DNA of 64,000 bases from Tritrichomonas musculus (taxonomy: Eukaryota > Parabasalia > Tritrichomonadida > Tritrichomonadidae), in the NCBI GenBank assembly GCA_039105265.1, contig JAPFFF010000015.1:1364001-1428000 (forward strand), in the 5' to 3' direction. Position 1 is the first letter of the stretch. Each line of letters starts with the position of its first letter. Below the pieces are notes generated by a model that was not told where the DNA came from, ran no database searches, and worked only from the letters and a program-made list of their open reading frames with translations. Positions 10,930 to 19,354 of the stretch are shown piece after piece. The position numbers and the translations under genes are program-made.

Positions 10930-13164
10930 ATGAATATAAAATCAGAGTTTAGGAGAAACTTCGAAAATTTCTGTCGTATTTTTAATGGCGAAAGAAGTTT
11001 TATTATACCATTAACTAATGTAAATAAGAAATCTGCTGAAGATCTTCGAAATGAAGGAAAATGTTTAATTGAAAAAGCTTCTTTACTTTCACGAATATAT
11101 TATATTACACATTCACCACGAAATTTCAATGCTGACGAGCTTTCTACATGCTTTCGTAGTATAAAAGTAATAAATGTTGCTCAATCTCTTCGATTATTTT
11201 CTAGACCAAATCATAAAGATCGGTACAGCCAAGTAATCCAATACTTTATTGAACATCCAACTATTTTTGCTCAATTAATATATTTTAATTTTGTTTATAA
11301 TATATCAAACAATGATGATTTTTTAAATTTAGTTGACGACAGAATATTTTTCTGCTATTCAACATTCCCATCAATATATTTATTCTTTTTAACAAAAGAA
11401 ATGCAAAATAATGCATTATCATTTATTAAATCTCTTTTTCAATTACATTTTTATCTTCATTCACCAAATTTAGGCAAATCACATCAATTTATTAAAGATA
11501 TTATTTTTAGTTTCTTCATTTCGACTAACCCAAGTAATTTTTTTAATACATCAATTTTACCAATACTTGGTGATAATTGTCTGTTTATTGAAGATGTCAA
11601 ATTTTCTTATTCAAAATCTCTTAATAGATCTCTCTATTGGTCCAAAATCGTAACATTTGTTTCAAAGGTGCTAGAAAGAATGAAAAGCTCATCTTCACTC
11701 TTACCTGAAAAGGCAAAAGTATTAATTATTGCCATATATGATGTTTGTGATAAATTTACACTATTAAAATATGAATTAATTGTAGATTCTCTTGTTTGCC
11801 GTTATATCAAATGTTATGTTGAATCATCGACTAATTTAGTTTTAAATGACTCTATTAAAGTTATCCAATGTATGTGTGGACTCCCAACTTTATTAAGCGA
11901 AGAGACTCAATTTATCATTAAATCAATGAATTATAACATTGATAGTTTTATTGATTCATTAAAATCCAGAACAAAAATTGATGAAAGTATCACACAAGCA
12001 GTTAAATATGCAGGATGTGTTACTTTAATAACTTCACGCGACTTATCTTTAATATATCGATACACAGAATTTTTCATAAAATATATTAACAAAGATAATA
12101 TGAACCAAGAGACTGAAAAAACATGTAAAATTTTAAATGGAATAGATATTCCGAATAAAGATTCTGATGATCAATACATTATGCTTCGCACCTCATCCTT
12201 CGAAAATCAATCTGAAACAGAAAAGCCACTCCCAATTGCTCCATATGACGAAATAATTGACCTTATTAATACAATAGATTTATCTAAAATCCCATTTGAA
12301 ACTGCTGATGAACTCCAACAACAATTATTTAATTATTGCACGTTATATTTGAAGCCAAGCATGAAGCAAAGAATCACTACGGATGTTTTAAATAATACTA
12401 AGCAAGTTTTATTGAACATTCAAGAAAATCATCAGAAACAAAGAAAATTATCAGATTCATTTTCATCAGCACTTTTTGTAATATCAAATGAAATCAAAAA
12501 ATATGATGATCACTATTCTAATGTCATTAATGTTGTTCTAAAAAGAATGATAATTCCAGCACTCATTGATCAATATCCTTGCGACTTTTTATTCAACCAT
12601 AAAGACATATTTTCACCATGTAGCTCCTATGATAGGCTAATTGAGACGGTTGATAAGCGCATATACTCACTTAATGTCTCGAAAGAAAATGAAACTCGAT
12701 TAATTAAATCATTTTTCGAAGACTTCATTGATCAAATTGACATAGCATTTAATTTTCAGAAAAAGGTGAAAGTAAACCAAATTTCGAATTTAATACAAAA
12801 ATTCTTAAAAATGAATTTAAACGCTCTTTCTTCTGTTGGAAATCAAAGACAAAAACTAATTAAACGTTCGTCGCAGTTATTCAAATGTATACTGTCGTCT
12901 CATAAAATTAGTTTTAATTTAAGTATGGCTCTATCTGCAACAAATTTAATTTCGTTGCTTCCAGATGATGCGCTTCTTCTTGCAATTGCGATATCTGAAA
13001 ATCCAGAAATTTTTGGTTTCATTTACTTTACAAATTCATATTTGAAAGATGAGAGAATAGCAAATGTGATACTTACACAAGAGGAAAAGCAACTTTTAAA
13101 CAAGCTCAGAAAATCTTGTCAATATATTCGAGATGGAAATTATCATTCAATTTCTCTTGTTTAA
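10930..13164 (+). CDS. Large helical protein; weak RasGAP/VPS9-like traits
   Basis: The protein has 744 residues, mostly predicted helical, with no signal peptide or membrane anchor. Sections such as QVIQYFIEHPTIFAQLIYFN and SHQFIKDIIFSFF resemble the helical RasGAP-like region of GAPVD1-type proteins. The end, LLPDDALLLAIAISENPEIF followed by an EEKQLLNKLRKS helix, is faintly like a VPS9 domain (a Rab5 exchange factor). That reading is speculative; I cannot name catalytic residues. It could equally be an unrelated HEAT-like or tethering protein. The start is the ATG at 10930, and the frame is intact. Confidence 0.75.
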   Translation: MNIKSEFRRNFENFCRIFNGERSFIIPLTNVNKKSAEDLRNEGKCLIEKASLLSRIYYITHSPRNFNADELSTCFRSIKVINVAQSLRLFSRPNHKDRYSQVIQYFIEHPTIFAQLIYFNFVYNISNNDDFLNLVDDRIFFCYSTFPSIYLFFLTKEMQNNALSFIKSLFQLHFYLHSPNLGKSHQFIKDIIFSFFISTNPSNFFNTSILPILGDNCLFIEDVKFSYSKSLNRSLYWSKIVTFVSKVLERMKSSSSLLPEKAKVLIIAIYDVCDKFTLLKYELIVDSLVCRYIKCYVESSTNLVLNDSIKVIQCMCGLPTLLSEETQFIIKSMNYNIDSFIDSLKSRTKIDESITQAVKYAGCVTLITSRDLSLIYRYTEFFIKYINKDNMNQETEKTCKILNGIDIPNKDSDDQYIMLRTSSFENQSETEKPLPIAPYDEIIDLINTIDLSKIPFETADELQQQLFNYCTLYLKPSMKQRITTDVLNNTKQVLLNIQENHQKQRKLSDSFSSALFVISNEIKKYDDHYSNVINVVLKRMIIPALIDQYPCDFLFNHKDIFSPCSSYDRLIETVDKRIYSLNVSKENETRLIKSFFEDFIDQIDIAFNFQKKVKVNQISNLIQKFLKMNLNALSSVGNQRQKLIKRSSQLFKCILSSHKISFNLSMALSATNLISLLPDDALLLAIAISENPEIFGFIYFTNSYLKDERIANVILTQEEKQLLNKLRKSCQYIRDGNYHSISLV

Positions 13165-13384
13165 TTTAATCACCAATATTATACTAATTCTTACTATGCA
13201 TAGCTATTTTTTTTTAAAAAAACGGCCAAATTTCAAAGCTCTTCTATTTAAACAGATATATGTATTTATAATTGTTTTGATAAATTTTGTTCTATCCAAT
13301 TATTAATAGTTTATAATTTTTATTTTATATTACTTTTGCATATTGTAATTTGAAAAACGAAAAGCATTTCGATTAAATATAAAT

Positions 13385-14111
13385 TTAAATAAGCAAGCAA
13401 GTAGTCGATTTATGCTTGGTAATACCTTCTGTCTCTTTTTTATCTGCATTTTCATTATTATTTAAGATAATGTTTGGCTTATTAGGATCTTCAAACATTT
13501 GCTTTGGAATTGAATTAGGTTCAATTGTGATTTTAACTACATTATCAAAAATTTGTTGTACATTCTCGCCACTTCTAGTAGAGCATTCAACATATAAATA
13601 AGGGTTAATTCTATAACGGAAAGATGAAATCTGTGAGTCAGTTAATGTTTGAATGTCACGCTTTGTACCAACTAAGATAACTTTAGCTTCTTTTGCAAAT
13701 GGAGATATTTCTTTAAGCCAAATATTTTCAGCATTTTCAAGAGACTTTTTATTATTTAAAGCAAAGCATAAAAAGAAAAAGTTGGCGTTTTTATAACCAA
13801 TAGGACGTATTTCATTATAATCTTCGTTACATGCTGAATCCCATAAAACTAAAATAGCTTTTTGGCCCATATAGGTTTCTTTTTTTGCAAAATTTGGTAA
13901 AATAATTGGGAGACCAGTAGAAGGTGATTTACCATCTTTATAATATGCACAAATAGACGTTTTTCCTACACCATCATCTCCAACGAGCACTATTTTAATG
14001 TCTGGAATTAGTAAAAATAAAAATACTTAATGGCTGCTCTTCTTCTTGAGGTTTTGAAGCTTGTTGAGGATTTTGCTCTTGATTTTCTGGAATTCCTTCT
14101 GCTTCACTCAT
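13385..14111 (-). CDS. Atypical Rho-family GTPase, spliced (two exons)
   Basis: Exon 1 is 14027-14111 and exon 2 is 13385-14001, separated by a 25-nt intron; the joined protein has 233 residues. An acidic Gln-rich N-terminal extension of about 28 residues precedes IKIVLVGDDGVGKTS. The G4 motif GTKRD and G5 ECSTRSG are intact, and the C-terminus CLLI is a CaaX prenylation box, so the protein should sit on membranes. The WDSACNEDY segment aligns with WDTAGQEDY of Rac/Rho. In Rac/Ras numbering, Gly12 is Asp, Thr35 is Ile (LPIIL for IPTVF), Gly60 is Cys and Gln61 is Asn, changes that in known GTPases block hydrolysis or effector switching. It is probably a non-cycling, Rnd-like Rho protein. An initiator-like CTTCAATTT lies about 25 nt upstream of the ATG. 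Confidence 0.85.
14002..14026 (-). other. 25-nt spliceosomal intron
   Basis: On the minus strand the intron begins GTATTT and ends ACTAATTCCAG, close to the trichomonad pattern of GTATGT and ACTAACACACAG. Removing it (phase 1) joins codons so that the protein runs PLNIKIVLVGDDGVGKT, restoring the beta-1 strand and P-loop expected of a GTPase. Without splicing, the ATG exon stays in frame only until a stop near 13993. Confidence 0.88.
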
Positions 14112-14331
14112 ATACGAGCACGTTTAAAAATTGAAGATAGTTTTGTGAGATTATTCAAAAAGTTTAATCTTTTTTATATAATATTATATAATACCAAAAA
14201 TTTGGAGGAAAATGCAAAATTTGGAAAAATGTTTAATGTTGACTTATCTACTTTTTAAAACAATTACCTATAGACAATTTAAAATTTTAAAATATATTAT
14301 TAAAATCATAAATTTACTAATAAAAATAATA

Positions 14332-15603
14332 TCATGGCTGGTAGATAGGAGCAAAAGTATCATCAGGAAGACCCTTTGGCTTTGGTATATGCCTTTTTGT
14401 TTTTATATCACCTGATCTTAAAAAGCTTACAACAAGAAGAAAATAATCTTCGCTTTCATTTGATAAACATTGATAATTTGCTGAGTATATTTGGTTTTGT
14501 GGATTATGAACATTACCAATAAATTCATAATAAATGTTAAATGCAAGATGCGTACAGTTTTCAGTTTCTGATGTATCTATATGGATCCAGTCTTCCTTAG
14601 CGTTACCATTTGCTTTTCCAAGTTTGGATATTCTCGTATATCTGGAAAATACGTTGATCATATCTTCTGCATTTTTAGAGCATCCACCTATGGTGTCATA
14701 ACCAAACATGAGTGATGTATATTTGACGTTTTGGCAATCATTTCCAAAGGGTATTGGAAATTGTTCTGGGTTAGATTTGTCAATGGAAACAATTAATGGT
14801 TGGCCATACGAATAACCGAAATTTCCAGATTTTGCTAATGAAACTTCAGTTGAATTTGAATAGTAATGAATTTCTTCCTGGAGAGACAAAAATCCCTTAG
14901 TATCAATTTCAGAATCATTGTAACATTTGGTGATGACATCAACTCTTGTGGGATTCATTGTTTCGTTATTATAAAAAATATTATATTTAATCTCTTTGTA
15001 CTTATTATTAGTACAATTTTCACTTATAGATATTGGTATAAGCGATCCATCATTACCTAGAAAATTATCCGGAAAAGAAAAATTGAGCCCTTCAGTATTA
15101 TTATAATAGCATTGTATTGTATCAACTGGAACAAGAAATTCAAGTGGCTGTATATCAGTCCTGCATTCTGCAGTGGCCAAATAAGGTGCAGGAATAAAGA
15201 AAGTTGAATTGTCTTGTGCTTTAAGCAAATCACCATATTTATATTTTAATCTATCTGAATCAGTTCTGCTGTCAGTTGGATTGGTATCCCTATAACTTAA
15301 TGGGTCATATCTTTTTAAAAAATCAAAATCAGGTGGAAATTCTTCATTATTTGGACCCTTTCTTTTAGGTGGATCTCCATGTCTTTTGTATATACAAAAA
15401 AATTCATTAATAAGCCATTCACCGAGTGGACTATGACTATGAAAAGGTTTATCTTTGCAATCAGGCAAATATGTTTTTTTCCCTATTTCCATTGTACAAT
15501 TGGCATCACAAAATCCACTTGATGAATCACATATGCACGTGTTAACCCCAAATTGAACTTCATTAGCAATAAGATGCTGAAGCAAAAGGTTCAAAAAAAT
15601 CAT
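14332..15603 (-). CDS. Tectonic-like secreted or luminal protein (ciliary transition zone)
   Basis: The protein has 423 residues with an N-terminal hydrophobic signal (MIFLNLLLQHLIANE). Directly after it comes the cysteine motif CICDSSSGFCDANC (residues 23-36), typical of the tectonic family (TCTN1-3). Later segments TAECRTDIQPLEFLVPV, QFPIPFGNDC and LMFGYDTIGGCSKN fit the tectonic domain with its conserved cysteines, and there are many N-glycosylation sequons. Tectonics work with the MKS complex at the ciliary transition zone, controlling membrane protein entry. Trichomonads have several flagella, so the role is plausible. No C-terminal membrane segment is present, like secreted TCTN1. The family call rests on motif reading only. 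Confidence 0.7.
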   Translation of the reverse strand: MIFLNLLLQHLIANEVQFGVNTCICDSSSGFCDANCTMEIGKKTYLPDCKDKPFHSHSPLGEWLINEFFCIYKRHGDPPKRKGPNNEEFPPDFDFLKRYDPLSYRDTNPTDSRTDSDRLKYKYGDLLKAQDNSTFFIPAPYLATAECRTDIQPLEFLVPVDTIQCYYNNTEGLNFSFPDNFLGNDGSLIPISISENCTNNKYKEIKYNIFYNNETMNPTRVDVITKCYNDSEIDTKGFLSLQEEIHYYSNSTEVSLAKSGNFGYSYGQPLIVSIDKSNPEQFPIPFGNDCQNVKYTSLMFGYDTIGGCSKNAEDMINVFSRYTRISKLGKANGNAKEDWIHIDTSETENCTHLAFNIYYEFIGNVHNPQNQIYSANYQCLSNESEDYFLLVVSFLRSGDIKTKRHIPKPKGLPDDTFAPIYQP

Positions 15604-15775
15604 TTAAAAACTGGGTTTGAAAAAGTTAACGTATATTTATTTATGAATATTAAAATCTTTTAAAATATTGAAGATTTTTTTCTTTTGTGCTGAATATTAG
15701 CTTTGCATAATATACAATGCATATTTAGTTTTTCATTTAAATGTATGAAAAATTTTCTGATACAAATTCATATTT

Positions 15776-16603
15776 TTATTTATAAACCTCACAAGAAAGG
15801 CACCCAAAATAAGATCCTATAGCTCCACATATGTGAAACCAAAAGTGCGAATGAAAAATATATTGAAAGATTGTGTGCGGGAAAAATCTTTCTGGAACAT
15901 GAGAAGATCTAAAAATTAGTCCAAGGCCTTGCCAAAAAAATACAGCTAACCTTATAGGTATAAAAGCACGAAGCTGATCTGTTAAGCCGCTAATTAGATA
16001 ACAGTGATATACTAGAGGTAAGCAAAGAAATGAAAAAACAATGAATGTAAAAGTTCGAAGCCAATATATTTTATAATGCAATATGAACGGAACTGAAATC
16101 ATAGAAATAAATAATAAAAATCCAAATAAAATTAAATAATTCTTCATTAAATCAGGCCTCGAATTGCCAAAGAAATTCATAGTATCCGTAAATAAGTAAG
16201 CAAATATTTGAATATTAATTCCATTGACATCAAGAACAAGCATTATATCATATAGCTTGCGGCTATAGTTTCGAAAAGTGTGGTAAAAAGATGACATAAA
16301 AAACGTAAGCGCACAAAGAAGATGAACAAGAGCAAATCGAAAATCTTTATTTATGCTCCTATATACAAAAAACACTCCAGCTATAAGATGCGAATAAATA
16401 TTGGACGTATCTGTATGGATAGTTGATAAAATGTTCCAAACTGTTGAAAAATTAATCGGTTGCCCAACCATTATTTTATATCTAATCATATATTCATTAT
16501 CACAGAGAACTTCTTTTAGATCTTCCCACTCTTTTTGTAGTTTTGGATCTGTACTCTCAAATTTTTGCGGATGCTTTGAATATTTCAGCTTTTCTCCAGG
16601 CAT
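15776..16603 (-). CDS. PAQR (adiponectin receptor / hemolysin III) family membrane protein
   Basis: The protein has 275 residues with seven predicted membrane helices after a 75-residue cytosolic N-terminus. Family signatures are all visible: SNIYSHLIAG at the first helix, SSFYHTFRN (zinc-ligand His), LDVNGINIQIF (the Asp motif), and FHSHFWFHICG (the paired His of the last helix). These residues form the zinc site of PAQR hydrolases, which act as ceramidase-like enzymes or progestin/adiponectin receptors. Near the end, HVPERFFPHTIFQYIFHSH matches the P-E-R-W-F-P region. The frame is intact. The ligand cannot be read from sequence. Confidence 0.9.
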   Translation of the reverse strand: MPGEKLKYSKHPQKFESTDPKLQKEWEDLKEVLCDNEYMIRYKIMVGQPINFSTVWNILSTIHTDTSNIYSHLIAGVFFVYRSINKDFRFALVHLLCALTFFMSSFYHTFRNYSRKLYDIMLVLDVNGINIQIFAYLFTDTMNFFGNSRPDLMKNYLILFGFLLFISMISVPFILHYKIYWLRTFTFIVFSFLCLPLVYHCYLISGLTDQLRAFIPIRLAVFFWQGLGLIFRSSHVPERFFPHTIFQYIFHSHFWFHICGAIGSYFGCLSCEVYK

Positions 16604-16702
16604 TAAAACTCAAAATCTATAATCGGTAAGGCCAAAATATTGGCCTTTTATTGACTATTTACAAAAAGATGAAAATGCTTATTAATAAACATATATTATT
16701 TA

Positions 16703-17608
16703 TTATGTATTTCCTGCTCTCCATGACTTTTGCGCTTTTTGAAGAAACAATTTAGCTTGCTTTGTATCATTTTGAGCTAAGCAACTTAAACTTAGATCCA
16801 AATTTTGCGCAATTGACGGTCTGAAATTATCGTTTAATTTTGGTATAGATGAAGGGATATTCACTCCAATCGATTTAAGGTATTCTATAGCTTTCTTTTC
16901 ACGATAATGCGACATAACTGATTCATATGTAGGCGGTGCACTTGAAGATGCTGGAGGGCGCGTGGCTTTACTAGGTTTCATAGATGCACTAAATTGTTGC
17001 ATTGGTGATTTATTTGCTGTTGAAGCTGGCTTTTGTTTTAATTTGGCATTCGGCTTTGTACTAGCAACTAGATTTGAAAAGCTAACTTCATCTGCGCCGT
17101 TTGCAGGACTAGGTGGTTTCATTTTATTATTCCCACTTTTATTGCTTGAATCCTTATTTGATTGCGATCTAGCTGGTGGAGCTTTCTTTATTTCTGCTTT
17201 TGCAAGAATCATTTTCAATCTGGCAGCTGTAATTTTACAAATTCTTTCTCTTTTTTCTGATTCGTCGCCAGCGAGAACTGAATACAATATACCACAAAGC
17301 CAAAATTGCTGTGCAATGTGCGTATTAAGCTTTCCAGATCGTAAGGAAGAGCAGATTGAATCATATAAATCATCAGCTAGCAATTTTGTTTCATCAGGGC
17401 CATCACGAGGAAATTCAGGCAAGTTATTCGAAAGATTTGTTAAAAATTCTTGTGCTTTCTTGCTAGTTGTAGTTTGAATATAATCCTGGCATATATCCAC
17501 AAAAACTTGAGTCAAAACTTGAGCTGCAATTGGATTATATTGTTTAACTGTTTCAGCTGCTATTATAAAAGAAGCATAAGGCCAAAATTCTGAAGGTATA
17601 TCTTCCAT
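16703..17608 (-). CDS. VTA1/LIP5-like ESCRT-III cofactor
   Basis: The protein has 301 residues. The N-terminal 145 residues form a helical MIT-like domain (YASFIIAAETVKQYNPIAAQ, LLADDLYDSICSSL, ICKITAARLKMILAKAEIKK). A basic, Ser/Pro/Ala-rich linker follows (about 150-225), then a short C-terminal helical pair (RPSIAQNLDLSLSCLAQNDT, KQAKLFLQKAQKSWRAG) where VTA1 has its dimerising domain. VTA1/LIP5 stimulates the Vps4 ATPase that disassembles ESCRT-III on endosomes. The domain order and length fit the family. The similarity is modest, so another MIT-domain protein is possible. A TTTTCAATA initiator-like word sits about 15 nt upstream of the ATG. Confidence 0.55.
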   Translation of the reverse strand: MEDIPSEFWPYASFIIAAETVKQYNPIAAQVLTQVFVDICQDYIQTTTSKKAQEFLTNLSNNLPEFPRDGPDETKLLADDLYDSICSSLRSGKLNTHIAQQFWLCGILYSVLAGDESEKRERICKITAARLKMILAKAEIKKAPPARSQSNKDSSNKSGNNKMKPPSPANGADEVSFSNLVASTKPNAKLKQKPASTANKSPMQQFSASMKPSKATRPPASSSAPPTYESVMSHYREKKAIEYLKSIGVNIPSSIPKLNDNFRPSIAQNLDLSLSCLAQNDTKQAKLFLQKAQKSWRAGNT

Positions 17609-18059
17609 TTTAAAATTTTTATTGAAAATTTGCTAGATAAATTAAATATATAAATATCTCAATAAAATAATCATTTTTGTTAATTTAAAATTAAAATATG
17701 AAATAAGATTTTAGAATTAATCATTATAAAATTATAAATAATACCCATATGCGATGCTTGAATTTTAAATTTTTTAATTAATAAATAAAATAATGATTTA
17801 TTGTATTATTTACCTTTAAAATTTAAATTAATAGATTTTAATTATGATTAGAATAAAGAAAATAAATAATCATAAAAAGATACTTATATTTTAAAAATGA
17901 AAAAACGGTTTAGGCCAAATATTAGCATCAAAAAATCGAGTTAAACTTTTTAAAATAAAGCTACTTTTTGAAAAACGTAAAAAGATAACGTTTTGAAAAA
18001 GAAATTGGGATTTCTCACAAATATGATAAGTTTTTGAATAAATTAGATTTTTTTCACAA
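17609..18059. other. Divergent promoter region
   Basis: This 450-bp AT-rich gap lies between the VTA1-like gene and the syntaxin gene, which point away from each other. The word TTTCACAAATG places an initiator-like TCACA directly at the syntaxin start, and AACGTAAA and TAACGTTTT occur 60-90 nt upstream of it. Confidence 0.5.
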
Positions 18060-18956
18060 ATGGTTGACGTACTTGAAACTCTTCGTTCGCATACACCAGG
18101 AATTCAACCTGCTCCACTTCCACCATTAAATGCAGATGAAGATCCATACAAACCATTCTGGGAAAAGCAAAGTAGGATTGAATCAAAAATTACTGAAATC
18201 GATTACGCTGTTGGTGAAATTACCCAATTGGATGAAGATATTCAAAGTTGCACAGATCAAGATCAAGTTACTGAATATAGAAATCAATTAAATGCAAAAA
18301 TGTCAGAAATCGGAAGCAGCGGAAATTCAATTAGACAAGACCTAGAAGAGTTGAAAGGCGTTATTGAACAAGAGGAGAAAGAAAATCCAGACTCCGGAGA
18401 TGTTCGTCTTATGCAAAATCATTTCCATCTTTTAAACACAAAATTCGGTCAAGTTATTAACAATTTCCAATCTATTCAATCTGAAATCAAGAAGAAGTTT
18501 TCAGCACAAGTTGTTCGTAGACTTAAGATTGCAGGTGCTACGGATATTGATGAAGAACGAGCAGAAGAAATTATTCAAAATAATCCAGAAGCATTAAATC
18601 AAAATATGTTTCAAATTGCTGGAAGTGCACAAGCACAACAAGTGGCTAATATTTACAATTCTATTGCATCACGTCACCAAGATATTTTAGAAATTGAAGA
18701 GAGATTAAACGATATTCTTGATTTGTTCATTCAATTTTCGATTATAGTTCACGATCAGGGACGTCAAGTAGATAATATTGGAGCAAACATTTCTCAAGCT
18801 AAAGATTATGTTCAAAGAGGTGTCAAACAACTCGAAATTGCCAAGAAAGATCAAAAGAAGTCAAGAAAATGCATGTGGATATTTGTCATATGTGGTGTTG
18901 TGCTTCTTGTTATCGTTATTATTATCGCAATTGTTATTCCAGTAACCAAGAAGTAG
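18060..18956 (+). CDS. Syntaxin-like Qa-SNARE
   Basis: The protein has 298 residues. Residues about 30-160 are helical, as in an N-terminal Habc domain. The SNARE motif lies at about 205-262, with the zero-layer Gln in LDLFIQFSIIVHDQG and flanking heptads. The motif is followed by a basic stretch (KKDQKKSRK) and a C-terminal membrane anchor of about 20 residues (CMWIFVICGVVLLVIVIIIA) with a short luminal tail. Such proteins drive membrane fusion on the target membrane. The specific compartment cannot be read from sequence. The start ATG follows immediately after an initiator-like TCACAA. Confidence 0.9.
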   Translation: MVDVLETLRSHTPGIQPAPLPPLNADEDPYKPFWEKQSRIESKITEIDYAVGEITQLDEDIQSCTDQDQVTEYRNQLNAKMSEIGSSGNSIRQDLEELKGVIEQEEKENPDSGDVRLMQNHFHLLNTKFGQVINNFQSIQSEIKKKFSAQVVRRLKIAGATDIDEERAEEIIQNNPEALNQNMFQIAGSAQAQQVANIYNSIASRHQDILEIEERLNDILDLFIQFSIIVHDQGRQVDNIGANISQAKDYVQRGVKQLEIAKKDQKKSRKCMWIFVICGVVLLVIVIIIAIVIPVTKK

Positions 18957-19354
18957 TTAATTTCAATAAAGTAATCACAATATCATTCATAGTACTTTTT
19001 TTGAATATCAAAACTAATCTTTTTTTTTTAATAACATATCAGAAAAAAAATAATCTTTTTTATTTTTTCAAGAAAAAAAATTATTTTTTGAGAGTGAATT
19101 AAGCATGACCGTTCACATTTGAAACCTCATTTTCCATTCTAACAAATAATGTTTTTTTTTTTGCCAATACCTCATTTTCTAATCATTAAGATTAGATACT
19201 TCTAAATACTTTCATTTACATATAATTTCATATGAAAAGCTTGATTTTCAGTTATTTTAGTGAAATCATTGATGAAATGATCATTTGTTTCAAATGCCAT
19301 CCGTGATATAAAAAAATTATTGAACTGCACTTCAAGCATAGATATGCAATTTTA
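18957..19354. other. Intergenic between convergent genes
   Basis: AT-rich, with several A and T runs; both flanking genes end here. No site or RNA gene was recognised. Confidence 0.5.
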
